From Sphagnum magellanicum (taxonomy: Eukaryota > Streptophyta > Sphagnopsida > Sphagnales > Sphagnaceae), in NCBI GenBank assembly GCA_021904315.1, contig CM038923.1, positions 4,340,001 through 4,404,000 of the forward strand: a stretch of 64,000 nt of DNA, in the 5' to 3' direction. The position numbers and the translations under genes were made by a program. Numbering within the stretch: position 1 is the first letter of the stretch; every line of letters begins with the position of its first letter. The notes under the pieces are model-generated. The model saw only the letters and a program-made list of their open reading frames with translations. It searched no databases and had not been told where the DNA came from. This document shows, one piece after another, positions 1 through 10,758 of this stretch.

Positions 1-2559
1 TTTAATGATGTGAAATAATTTTTTTGACAAAAGTTAAACACCTTTGATGGTGTAGTGCATTAGTAAGGACTTGGTTTACTATTGTGAAGGTTTTATACTT
101 GCAACCTATGTGCATGTTTAAAAAGTTAAGGTAAATAAACTAGATTAAAAGAGTTTAATAAGGTTTAGTTAGGTATCGTAGGCTAAGTTAAGCTAGCACC
201 TACCTACCTAAGTGCCTTGTTTCCAACCTACTTAGACCTATTTAATACCTACTTATTAATTTTTAAATAATAATCCAAAAATAATTTTAATTTAAGTATA
301 AATTTGACCCGATCAAATGGTCCATTGTTTACCAATCAAATAATCAATCACTTTGTCAATCAAAATAATAAGGTCCAAATTGATTACCTTTTTATGCCAA
401 AAAGTCTAAATTGACAAGGTGACCTTTTTAACACCTATTATTTTGGGTATGTTTTTACTAAAAAACCCAATTAAAAAAATTGTAGTAATAAATTGAAATA
501 ATGATTTAATTAAATTTAATTGATTCAAATCATATATATAGCCCTTACCATTTGCCCACATTTATTTTACAAGTGCATTCGATCGTTTTACTTATGCATT
601 GCCCTCCTCTCAAAAAACTTAAAAGAAAATTAAAGAAAAGTGTATGTTAGTTTAATTCCAATACAAATAAATTGTTCTTGTAATCCTTAATCATAATTTT
701 GATTTTTCCTTTCAATTATTTGGTTGAATGAAAATGACCATTTAATTCTCACATATATGCATCATCTACATGTTTTAATTAACATGAATGAAAAAATCCT
801 TCAATTGCTTTCAATGAACTTGCAATAACATAAATTTACCTTTTCAATGCAATTCCCCAATTAATTCAAAACCAAAATATCTTTGTGCCTAAATACACAA
901 TATATTTCACAACATGTACTTTCTCATTAACATTTGAAATGCCAATGATGCCCCCGTTATACATGGCATGCAACCCATGAGTTTTAAAATGAACCCACTC
1001 CCAATTTTGGTAAATGCTCCAAAAGACAAATTTGAACTTTCATAATGTTTAGAATTTTACAATAATCATGGTGTTTTTTTGTATTCCCACAATTAGAATA
1101 TTAAGATATCGAATGAAATAAAGAATCCATAATGTAGTGGATATTGTTTAAAAGTCCTTTTGAATCCTTAACCACGTTGGGGTCATGTGTCCAAATTATA
1201 TATATATTTAAAGGAATGCAAAAACAAAATGCAAACAATTTCAAAAAATGTGTACATCAAAAGCATGTTTCCCTCTATGCTTGTAGACATTCATTCAATG
1301 AACTTGATAGCCTATGGGAGACACTAAGTGTTAAAAAGTTTAACTACATGTGCCAAACAAGGATTTTTTTGAGGGGTATTAGGTGAGGGAAATTTGTTTT
1401 TCCCTACCCTATTATTACCTAATTTTTTAGTATGCATATATTTCGATTGCATTATATTATATTATATTTTTTATTTGCATCCAATTTCAATACCATGTAC
1501 TCATTTTTATTTTTTGTTTTAATAAGCTTGGAATTGGAAAGGAAATCAAGATTTTTCTTTTGGAGATGGATCACTTGCAAAGTGAACTAGGACATGCAAG
1601 TTCAATCATTAACTAGTTCTTGGTAGACAATGGAACAATAGAAACAAACTAAGAAATCTAACTTGACAACAAATCCTATGATCGTACACTATATAACATG
1701 TTTAATTTCTCACATGATCATAATAAAGTATAAATTGATTATTTGACCTAACCCATTGTGTATGATGGGCCTAAAACTTTTATTATGATGTTTTTAATTT
1801 TACACATCATGTTGATGTTGTTGATGATTCCTTTTGACCCAATACCATTGGACTTCACAAACCTTGTGAAACATTTCACAAAGATATTTGAGTTTGATAA
1901 TCAATTGCTCAATAAGTTAAACAATAAACCACATCTAAATTATGAATGAAAGATGGAAATAAGAAAGAGGTGCATGAAACAAAGTACAATTATCATCGTG
2001 GGACAAGGCCAAACGATTTTTCTTTCCAAGGAAATAATCAATAATCAAACAAGGCTTCCATTGATAATAAATAAAAAATGCATTCAATTTAACAAACAAA
2101 TGAAAAAAATACAAGAGCTTTTGAATTAAAATATTTTAATCTAATTATTGAACATACTAACAACTAATACATAATATGTTTAATACATTATTTAAAAACT
2201 AATTCTACCCTATATTAATCAATTTCTTTTTTCTAAATAATTGTAATCCTATTGTAGAACTAATTATATTATAATTTTAATCCACCAACAAATACATGGG
2301 GCCTTACATTTTTACTCATGGGTGAAAGCATGGTAAGGTATACAAAAATAATAATTATCTCCAAGGCAGTCAAAAAATGGTTTAATTTTTAACACAAGTA
2401 GAAAAAAGTAGATTGAAAATAATTTAAAATAACATAATAAAAGCATGGTGCCTTTCTTTGAATTTATAACACGACATTATCACAAATCATGATTTTTTAA
2501 GTTCAAATTGACTAATTTGTCATTTTTTATTAATGGACACGTACATTTTGATTAAAGGC
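1..2559. other. AT-rich spacer without a recognisable gene
   Basis: This stretch is strongly AT-rich, with many A/T runs. Its longest open frames are 60-80 codons, show no domain and have no plausible exon-intron frame around them. A short (CCTA)-type run lies near 200-225. I see no RNA gene and no recognisable transposon ends. Confidence 0.6.
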
Positions 2560-3226
2560 CAAAACCTTGAATGACATACATATTTGTTGAATGATCAACT
2601 TGACTATAGCAATTTACTTGATTAAATACATATAGTTAATTTGTACAACCTTAGTCAAAATGGCCAATGTTCTTTAATCAAATTGAATAATTAATCAAGA
2701 TGACTAATGATCTTTAATAAAAATGACCAATGGTCTTTAGTTAAGTTGAACATTTAGTCAAGATGACCAATGATTTTTAGTTAAATACAACATGGTCTAC
2801 TACCCTATGTATCTACCTCTTGCCTATTCATCCATTTATTTACTTAGCTAGATATTTATTTACCTATTACCCACCCACCCATCAACTACTTACCTATCTA
2901 CATACCTACCTATATTTTTTACTTTTGTATGACCTATCTACTTACCTACCCACCAACCTATATATTATTTACCAACCTACTTATCCACCCACTTAGCTAC
3001 TTAATTTTAACCATTAGGTTTAGCCTAAATTTAGCCATTAAATTTAAGCACTAGGTTTAACCATGAAATTTAACCATTAGGTTTATCAATTAGGTTTAAC
3101 CAGTATGTCTAGACACTAAATTTAATCCTTAGGTTTAACCAAAGTTTTGCCATTATTTTAATGTAATTAAAGGATTTTTAATTGCATGTGTTGATTGCAA
3201 CTCATTTATAATTGCAAATTACAATT
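2560..3226. repeat. Degenerate short tandem repeats
   Basis: Three adjoining low-complexity blocks are visible. Around 2640-2800 a phrase close to AAGATGACCAATGATCTTTA recurs with drift. Around 2810-3000 the DNA is a run of CCTA/CTAC/TATC tetranucleotides. Around 3005-3150 a phrase like TTTAACCATTAGG recurs about eight times. The last block looks slightly telomere-like but does not match the plant TTTAGGG repeat. The 5' LTR of copy A begins abruptly after it. Confidence 0.6.
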
Positions 3227-3640
3227 GTCGTGACATGTAGTGTCATGACATATGATGTCTGTCATGCCTGTACATGATGGCCAGTTACGAGCATGCCCAT
3301 GTGCGCTTTTAGGGTTAATGTACGGTCTTAGGCAACTGTATGCTATTAGGTACTTAGGGTTTCGGTTTGTTGGCGATGGTATAAAAGGCCCAAACCTTTC
3401 TTTCTCCTTTTAGTTTTTCTAGAATTCCTTTGTCATGAACTTCCTCCATAATAAGCTAGGATTTCTAGATGCTCATGGCGGCCATTGCACAACCACCATA
3501 TACATTTCATTTCCTTCTTTCATTGTAATTCAATTCTAGAAAAACTACATTTTCTGTTGCTTCATGTTGAAAGCAAAAGATTTCTTTGCATGTGAGTTTT
3601 TAAGTTATCATTGCTACTGCTAGTGTTATTAGTGTTGCTG
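3227..3640 (+). repeat. 5' LTR of Gypsy copy A, 5'-truncated
   Basis: This matches 14830-15125 (3' LTR of A) and, reversed, 26520-26823 (5' LTR of B). A TATA box, TATAAAAG, lies at 3380-3387 in the shared phrase before AGGCCCAAAC. The first ~165 bp of the 3' LTR (14663-14830) are missing here, so the left end is lost and no TG end or target duplication can be read. The right boundary and primer-binding site are not resolved; 3640 is approximate. Confidence 0.75.
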
Positions 3641-3839
3641 GTGCTACTGGTGTTGTTGTTGCCGGAGGGTGCTGGTGTTACTACTCCTGAACGGAGTTGA
3701 CGTTACAGGAAGGAGCTTGTGTTATGCCAACAAACAGAACCAAGAAACAGGTTTCAAAGCTCTGTCTTTTTTCTCTCTTTCTTGCTTTCTTTTTCTTTCT
3801 TGAAACTGTAAAGTAAAAAAAAACAAAAAACAAAAATTT

Positions 3840-4672
3840 CGACAGCCGCCGCTTGCCATCACTGCACAGCGTTGTTGTTGTTGCGAGTTCTAACACCACT
3901 CGCCATCGTTGCATAGTGCGTTGCCTGTAGCCATTGCCGCAAACTGTAGCATCACAACGTTGTAGCGTCACAACATCGCGAGCTGTAGCGTCGCAATGCC
4001 ACAACATTGTAGCGCCATCGTTGTAGTAGTAATGTCACAATGCCATAGCGTCGTAACGCCATCATTGCAACAGCAGTGCTGCAATGCCACACCATTGCAG
4101 CGTTGCAAGCTACAACGCCACAACATCGTTACAGCGCCACAACACTGCAGCGTCATAGCATTGCAGCGCCACAACACTGTAACGTCGCAACATCACAGCG
4201 CCATCGCTGCTGCAGCAATAGCAACATTGCATCAACAACAATGCGCGCAACAATAGCAATAGTAATGCTATAACAGCAACGTTGCGAGCTACAACGCCAC
4301 AACAGTAGTAGCGCCGCAGTAATAACAGTGTTGCGAGCTGCAGCGCCACAGCAATAGTAGCGTCGCAGCAATAGCAACATTACAAGTTGCAATGCCGCAA
4401 CAGCAATAACACTGCAACAGCAACATTGTAGCAATAGTAGCGTTGCGAGCTACAACGCCGTAGCAACAGCAACGTTGCGAGCTGCAACACCACAACAGTA
4501 GCAATGTCGCAACAACAACAACGTTACGAGTTGCAACGCCACAACAGTAGCAGCGCCGCAATAATAGCAGTGTTACGAGCTACAACGCCACGGCAATAGC
4601 AGTGCTACAGTGACAACAGCGTTGCGAGCTGCAACATCGCAACAATAATAGTGTTGCAAGCTGCAGCACCAT
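3840..4672 (+). repeat. ~49-bp minisatellite in the leader of copy A
   Basis: A phrase built on GTTGCGAGCTGCAACGCC recurs with a period of about 49 bp, for example at 4281, 4330, 4379, 4473, 4523, 4572 and 4621; more diverged units extend back to about 3840. The core is an imperfect palindrome, GTTGC-GAGCT-GCAAC. Copy B has only a short related stretch (26090-26190, reversed), so the array expanded in A. Open frames across it in several phases encode low-complexity Cys/Leu or His/Gln runs and are not genes. Confidence 0.8.
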
Positions 4673-4732
4673 CATTGTTGGATCATTGCAAGCGATAACG
4701 CTACCATCGCTACGACCTTCGTTCGTCCAACG

Positions 4733-4864
4733 TCCGTCCATCTTTCGTCGGACGATTCGTTCAAGTCCGTCCGTCTTTCGTCGGACGATTTATTCAAGTT
4801 CGTCCGTCTTTTGTTGGACGATTCGTTCAAGTCCATTTGTCTTTCGTCGGATGATTCGTTCAAG
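4733..4864 (+). repeat. Four 33-bp tandem repeats in the Gypsy leader
   Basis: Four consecutive 33-bp units (4733-4765, 4766-4798, 4799-4831, 4832-4864) share the core TCTTTCGTCGGACGATTCGT. A partial fifth unit runs into CGAACTTCTGTGCATCC. The wider region 4700-5140 is full of GTCCGTC/CGTTCG phrases, also seen reversed at 15200-15440 and 25890-26090, so it is a family-level property of the leader. Confidence 0.85.
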
Positions 4865-5244
4865 TCCGTCCGTCGAACTTCTGTGCATCCATCGACTTTC
4901 GTCTAACGTTTGTTGGACTTTCATCCTGTGCCCTGCCGTCTTGTTGTCATGCACCCTGTCATCCTACGTCCTGCCGTCTTATGTCTTACGCCATGACGTC
5001 CTATGTCCTACGCACTGCTGTCCTCCATATTATTTTGTCGTCCCGCCTTTTCATCCAACATTTGTTTGACTTCCGTTCGAGCTTCGTTTAACCTTCGTTA
5101 GACGTTCGTTTGACCTCCATGCGATCTCTGTGTATCACGAGTCATTCCCAACAACGCACTGTATTCTTCAAATTGTGCTTTGTGTTAGAATTTTGTAATT
5201 AGTGTTGTGTACTATCACAAAATTTTGGGGCATGGGACAACACC

Positions 5245-6072
5245 ATGTCCTTTGACGATGAGAGCACTACCGCTCAGCTAAAGCCCAGGTATCAGCTACG
5301 AAGTAACACACAATCCTTTGAGCCGATTTCTTTAAGTTCACAATCTTCACGACGGTACCATCATGTGTCTATAGCACCATTGTCATCTAGTATAACTCCT
5401 ACCAAGAATTCAGGTTCTAGTTACACTACATCAACAATACATCAAAGTCCATTTGGAGGGGTTAATTAGTGGGGTACGCCTATTGCTGCACATACTTTCA
5501 CACCATCACCGTATACTCCATTGCAAGCTGTGACTTCAACACCCATTTACACCATGGAGGTTAGAAGTTCCTCTGGGAGAATTGAGAAGTTCAACGGAAG
5601 GCCAAATACTATTTCTTTGAAGGAGTTCAAGGCAACTTTCTCAACTGTGGTTTGTGAATTGGAGCTCAAGTATGGCGCTAATTACACCGAGGCGTTTGCA
5701 TTCAAACAATTGGCTCGTTATGTGCACTATGAGGCATTGGATGTCTACGAGCAACATTCTGCAAGGATTTTGGGTGTCACCCAAATTCCCAATAAAGCTT
5801 ACGCCATAGCCATCGCCATCGCCTCTCAAGCTGCATTGTAAGCTGCAATTGCACATCACGGGATTGTGCCGAATAATCCAGACCTGGTAACTACCTTAGT
5901 AAACCTTTCTCCTCAACATTTCATTGTTACTACTGTAAATATTCCTCCCACCACCGATGCGCCAGATTTTGCTAATCCAGTGGGGGAATTCTTTCGAATT
6001 CTTGAGCTGGAATTTCCAGTTAAAAGTTCAAGAAAAATTTTGCAGTTCGCCATCTTCTCTCGGCAAAAGGAT
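5245..6072 (+). pseudogene. gag, N-terminal part, copy A
   Basis: The frame opens at ATG 5245 (reading M-S-F-D-D-E), directly after a leader boundary conserved in copy B (ATG complement at 25794). It continues in one phase to 6072 through stops at 5467 (TAG) and 5839 (TAA), where copy B has CAA. A Ser/Thr-rich N-terminus is followed by a globular segment with F-N-G-R-P and E-L-K-Y-G-A-N-Y, typical in style of retrotransposon capsid. Gag would form the particle that packages element RNA. Here it is cut off by solo LTR-1, and the next ~500 bp, including the zinc knuckles, are missing. Assignment rests on position and on copy B. Confidence 0.75.
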
Positions 6073-6893
6073 TGATGCACTCCCAACTCTTCAAAAGGCT
6101 CACACAACCCACACAAAGTGGTTAGTGCATAGTTGGAGCACCCTTGGTGCTAGGACGAGCCACGGGCAACACGGACACACAAAACTCACCACAGCCCGGA
6201 CTTGGGGGAAGCCACCACCTTCCCCCTTATAATATACTCTGCAGCTCTCCACGGAGGCTACATCCAAATGGCTATTTTTCCCGGGACTCCCGAGTGGGAG
6301 TCCCGAAATTGCGCCAAATGGGATTCCCACGACTTTGGAGCCCCATAACTTTGCGAGCAGACCTCTAATTGAGGTGCGGTCTAAAGAAAAGTTATAGCTC
6401 TCGTCGAGAGCTTTTCAATGATATGTGGCACGCCCCTTGCAACTAAGTAAATCAGGTCGATTCCCGACTTTTTGTGGTCGGAAGTCAAACTGGCAATTCG
6501 ACTCCCGGCCCTTCTTGTGGCCATAACTTGTGTTTTAAATGTTCAAATGAGCAATGCGAGCCCATTTTAAACATCTACGTTCCAAGAGCTTTCCAATTAT
6601 ATAAAGAACGCCACAAGACATTGAGGTTTGACACTTGCAATCGCTCTCTAAAGTTTCGGGAGTCCACCGGAACTCCATCTCCCAAAGTGGGAGTTGCCTT
6701 GGGAGTGTGAGGGTTCATTCCCTCATACTCTCTCACACTTTCTAACACTCCCGGGAGTATGTGATGTGACTCCCCGGGATCCTCTTGGCCCACACCCTTA
6801 CAATGCCTTTGCCTTAACTCCCGAGCTTCCTCTTGGCCCGCACCCTTGTAATGCCTTTGCCTTGGTCGCGAGCCCAAAACTAGGGTTGCGATA
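6073..6893 (+). repeat. Solo LTR-1 nested in gag of copy A
   Basis: The family ends are TGACGCACTCCCAA and GGGTTGCGACA; here they read TGATGCACTCCCAA and GGGTTGCGATA. It is closest to LTR-5 (22341-23315), sharing the block around CACAACCCACACAAAGTGG, but has lost about 140 bp near its 5' end. The 5-bp flanks AGGAT and GCTAG do not match, unlike the other copies. Aligned with copy B, the two flanks are about 500 bp apart in gag, so a deletion removed the original flank. Confidence 0.85.
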
Positions 6894-7566
6894 GCTAGCA
6901 TCTTCCGCTGTCCCTCAACCAAAAGCCAAAGCACCTCAACCTTCCACTCAGGCTTTGCCCACCAAGGGTAATTCCAACAAAAATGTTAAGAAGAAGGAGC
7001 ACAATGCTAACAAGAAAAAGGTGCTTCAAGCCCATGTAATTGAAGTTCAGACTTTACAAAATGAACTCGAATCATTGAGGGCTCAATTTGCTAATCTAAA
7101 AAGCAACCAGCTAGTCATGCCCAACCTGTAGAAGGTTTAGGATCACGAGAGGGACCTCCTAGGTCGTTCTATGGCCTTCCACACGATGCCATGGTTGGGG
7201 AGTATGTTCTTTCCACTCCACGCAATTCTAATCTCACACCAAAATTTGCTACTTCTTTTTGCCCTTCTTATGTCACAACACAAGAAGCTAGTGTGGCACC
7301 CAAAGTTTATGCCACTAGGTAGGTAATTCAGACTAATGGACTCGCATCTGGTTCAAGTCCGATTACCAGGGCTAGAGGAGCTCGAGCAATCATGCCACAA
7401 TCTTTTCGTCTTCTCAACATGGAAGTAGAACGCACCTTATTGGCAAGGGGGAGGAGACTACTACACCACAAGCTGTTAGGGCATCAAATTCTCGTGTCCC
7501 AAGAGTACATGTACATCAAGAAACACACAATTTTCCACTGATCAGCTTATGGAATGCTAACTTCAA
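6894..7566 (+). pseudogene. gag C-terminal region and gag-pol linker, copy A
   Basis: After LTR-1 the sequence resumes inside gag. A Lys-rich stretch (around 6960-7025) is followed by a heptad-like segment with V-Q-T-L-Q-N-E-L-E and L-R-A-Q-F-A-N-L, probably a short coiled coil. Copy B has the matching region, with its zinc knuckles lying upstream. Stops near 7128-7140, around 7320 and just before 7567 break it; copy B has CAA at the last. The Gypsy sequence GTATGTTCTTTCC near 7201 is the empty site for LTR-5 of copy B. Confidence 0.65.
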
Positions 7567-8694
7567 ATGCATGAAATGGTGCAAAAGCTTGTGAGTACAC
7601 CATTGTTTTGTTTTCAAAATTTGAAGCTAAGCACGAACGACATAATTGCAATCTTAGAAGATACCTTGAACATTACATCAGGTCCTCTACTAATCCCTGA
7701 TCCACATGTTCCAGAGGTCCCATCCAACACCTTGGAAAGACATTTGATTGGCTCATGTGTTGCAGATGGCGTTCGTAATCTAATCACTAGTTCTAGCATG
7801 GCTAAACTAGTGGGCTTTCCTACCTCTGATTCTACATTCACATATCAGAAGGGAGTTCAGAACACCTCACTTGTGGATTTGTTACTCAGCAAAGGTGTTG
7901 TGGATAGCCATTCTCTCCACAAAGTTTCTCACTCATTTCCGAAGGTGGTGCCTGGTGAAAGAACTTCCATCGCCACCAGAGTTGCCATTGTCGACAATAT
8001 TGGGTCAGCAATCCAAGTGGGAGGACATACACCCAGAGTGGTACTTCTTGACACAGGTGTCCAACCAATGATTCTTGGAGTTCAATTCGCCAAGAAGATG
8101 GGCATGCTTGACTCCAAACTACGGAAATTTATGTGGTAGATTCGCACCGCTAGTGGGAGCGTAGAAGAGGTACTTGGGGAAAGCTCGGATTTGATTGCAC
8201 TTAAGTTAAATGAAGGTACATATCAGGGGCTTTGCTTACAGGTCAGATGTTTAGTCACCAATGCCACAAGTTATGATGTGTTCATTGGGCAAGAGGCCCT
8301 GTTTCCACCAGGTTTCACAATTGACAACTGGTTCGAGCATGCGTACTACCAAATGGATTGGGAGATTGATGGCCACCACCTGGGATACATACCCCTTGAT
8401 TTACATGGGAACCATAGTCCTATGGTTCACCATTGTATGCTCAAGGAAGCACACACCATTTCCTACATCCAACAAGCTAGCCACGAATGGATAGAGGGAG
8501 ATGAGGAGGAGATATTTTATGCTCAAGCTACTGAAAGTTTGAAGGTGGTTCCTACTGACATTCAACATGGACCAGAGGTTTTACGAAGGTTCAAAGTAAT
8601 CCACAAGCCCTTGGTCAAAGCTTTGTCTAGTTTTGAAAGCATGGAGAGCCATGGCGAACTGATTAAGCCATTACTTCATCAACTAATCACCTGG
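7567..8694 (+). pseudogene. Retropepsin-type aspartic protease and linker, copy A
   Basis: The catalytic loop reads V-V-L-L-D-T-G-V-Q-P-M-I-L-G, with the D-T-G triad intact, near 8038-8079. Upstream are about 150 residues of unrecognised pol N-terminus. After the protease a segment of about 180 residues with W-F-E-H-A-Y-Y and D-L-H-G-N-H leads into the methyltransferase. The enzyme would cleave the polyprotein during particle maturation. A TAG at 8137 interrupts the frame (CGA in copy B); beyond it the same phase continues. Copy B instead has D-I-G, so its protease is catalytically dead. Confidence 0.8.
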
Positions 8695-9680
8695 ACACCA
8701 CCTAAGGAAGGGATTACATTACTAGAGCTCTTTGGTGGTATTGGTACAGGTCTAGAAGCCCTACTACAGGCAGGGATGGTGGTTCGGAGGTATTTCTACG
8801 TAAACATTGATCCTATTGCAAGGCAAATGGCGGCATCAAGAATGAGGGAGTTCACAACAAGATTTCCACAACAATTTGCAACCACCGCATGGAAGGCTAG
8901 TTTCACGTTTTTGCCCTCTAACATACAACTAATTTAGAAGAAGCATATGGAATTACTTGGCCCTGTCGACCTCATCATTTCAGGTTGGGAGTGTCAAGGA
9001 TTTTCAGCGGTTGGATTTGGAAAAGGCTTAAGTGACACAAAATCTGGTCTTTTCACGGACATGATACGATTGATCACCTGGGCTCAATCCATTTCTCCTA
9101 CACTTGGTTATGTAATTGAGAACATTCCTCCTCAGCTTGATTAGAGGGAGAAAGTTTAGGAACACTACACACTGGTCAAGCATTACCTTGGAGAGTCGCT
9201 CTTACTTGATGTGGCACAATGCGGTTCCTATGCGCATCGGCTGCACAACTGGTGGACCAACTTGGCACCACTTTCAGTTTTGCAGCTAGCTCTAAAATAC
9301 ACTATCAGAAACCCGAACCTGCAGGTTTCTCACATACTGGATGATCAAAGTTCTTGCCAACCAATTACAAGGCAAGAAAAACCTCCTTGGTTTCATGCGA
9401 ACACAATAGGAAAACCAAGAGGTGCTTGGCCCACCTTTGTCTCCTTCCCAGGAGCACACGCCTTTCAGGGAGATGGGCCAGGCCTGGTGTATCGTCATGC
9501 TTCAGCCAGTTGGGATGAACCAAGCCTAGAAGAAAGAGAAAGGGCTATGGGGTTCCAAGTTAGCACTACTAGTCACACTAAGGTAATTAGATTAGAACGT
9601 AATGTTTTACTAGGGAAAGGCATGGACCTGAATTCCTTTACATGGTTGTTGGTAACTTGTGTACTCTTTCAAATGTACAC
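8692..9680 (+). pseudogene. C5-cytosine DNA methyltransferase domain within pol, copy A
   Basis: The ordered motifs of a cytosine-5 methyltransferase are visible. Motif I (cofactor binding) reads L-F-G-G-I-G-T-G at 8728. An acidic N-I-D-P-I-A-R-Q follows (D-I-D-P in copy B). Motif IV reads G-W-E-C-Q-G-F-S with the catalytic Cys codon at 8992-8994. Motif VI is E-N-I at 9118-9126. Motif VIII-like A-H-R lies at 9232-9240, then a presumed target-recognition segment, motif IX-like E-R-E-R-A-M-G-F near 9535, and motif X-like L-L-G-K-G-M-D-L-N near 9607. The order is canonical, not permuted as in plant DRM enzymes. The usual Pro before the catalytic Cys is Glu here and Gln in B. Stops at 8935, 9142 and 9157 disable it. 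It lies in frame between protease and RT. Confidence 0.88.
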
Positions 9681-9984
9681 AACACCAACATTGATTCAAT
9701 CAACTTGCAGTTCTAGCGATGCAACCACATGGCACCCCAACCAAATACACTTACCTATCTTCAACATTCTACATTTCACTCTTAGTGTTGGGGGGGAGGA
9801 AGTACCATGTAATTTGACTCAAGTTGTGTTTAATACACCTGGAGCTGCATTAGCTTCTGGAGAAATAATTACAACCTTCTACGAATCTACGCAGTTGGAT
9901 AGTGGAGAACCCAATACACCAGGTTCTTCAAACACACTTTCTAACTCCATTCCATATGTTTCCAACTACCCTTTCATTATGGGG

Positions 9985-10758
9985 AACTAGCTCACCAAGA
10001 AGGAGAGAGACCAAGTCACAAACTTGCTAATTAAATATGAGAATGTGTTTGCATTCTCAATGAAAGACTTAGGTAAGTGTAAGACCATGCAATTCTCTAT
10101 AGACCTTACAGATGAGACACCTGTCTATCGAAAGAGGCATAGGTTGAGCAAACATGAATGGGAACTAGTAGATGAAAGATGCAAAGAGCTCCATGAGGCT
10201 GGTCTCATTCAGCCATCAAGTTTTGATTTCGCAGCCGCTACAGTAATGCCAGCAAAGAAAGATTCAACTGGATTATAGACTGAGAAAAGGATGTGCGGGG
10301 ATTATAGGCCTTTGAACCTAGTTACACCGCAAGATAGGTACCCCATGCCCATCCCTGAAGAATTGTTTGATAGCATTGGAGATTCAAACCTCTTCACAAT
10401 TGTGGATCTGAGGCAAGGTTTCAACCAGATTGTGCTCGCTGCAAAGGATCGCAAGAAAACAACATTCCATGGAAGCAACAAGTTATGGGAATGGCTTGTG
10501 ATGCCTTTTGGATTGAAGAATGCACCTGTCTTTTTTCAACGAATCATGGACCAAGTTCTCGAAGGGGCAAATTTCCTGAAGTGCTACATAGATGACGTCC
10601 TAGTGCATGGCAAGGGACTCCTACAGCATTTGGCTCATCTTGAGGAGTTATTCAAGAAGCTCCACGAAGTCAATATGAAGATCCATCCTAAAAAGTGTGA
10701 GTTTGTTGTCACCTCAGTAATCTACCTTGGACATAGAATTTTGCCAAATGGTATTATG
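9985..10758 (+). pseudogene. Reverse transcriptase, copy A (N-terminal and palm)
   Basis: The frame follows the methyltransferase without a shift. Recognisable blocks are M-C-G-D-Y-R-P-L-N, L-V-M-P-F-G-L-K-N-A-P and the active-site Y-I-D-D-V, so both metal-binding aspartates survive. The ending G-H-R-I-L-P-N-G-I-M is the usual Gypsy RT phrase before the thumb. In-frame TAGs lie at 9988 (CAA in copy B) and 10276 (TGG in copy B). Solo LTR-2 cuts the domain after 10758 and the coding sequence resumes at 11583. RT copies element RNA into cDNA. Confidence 0.93.

Noticed and set aside
3005-3150. Interstitial telomere repeat
   Set aside because: The phrase TTTAACCATTAGG is irregular and does not match the plant TTTAGGG unit.
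3580-3720. tRNA-Met primer-binding site after the 5' LTR
   Set aside because: Only weak resemblance to TGGTATCAGAGC in either copy, and the LTR end could not be fixed because both 3' LTRs are truncated.
3968-4561. Several overlapping 60-93-codon frames on both strands
   Set aside because: They are translations of the 49-bp minisatellite in different phases, giving low-complexity Cys/Leu or His/Gln strings.
4733-4864. CRISPR-like array
   Set aside because: The units are contiguous, without unique spacers, in a plant nuclear retrotransposon leader.
4672-5069. Ser/Arg-rich frame of 127 codons and its minus-strand counterpart
   Set aside because: Both translate the 33-bp tandem repeat (11-residue period) in the noncoding Gypsy leader; the frame is not kept in copy B.
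6100-6934. Gly/Pro/Arg-rich frames, with look-alikes at 11000, 12150, 18587, 22505 and 24500
   Set aside because: They lie inside solo LTRs; similarity among them comes from the shared LTR sequence, with different breaks in each.
8692-9680. Methyltransferase as a host DRM gene disrupted by the retrotransposon
   Set aside because: The motif order is not permuted, no introns are seen, it shares the pol frame with protease and RT, and copy B repeats it.
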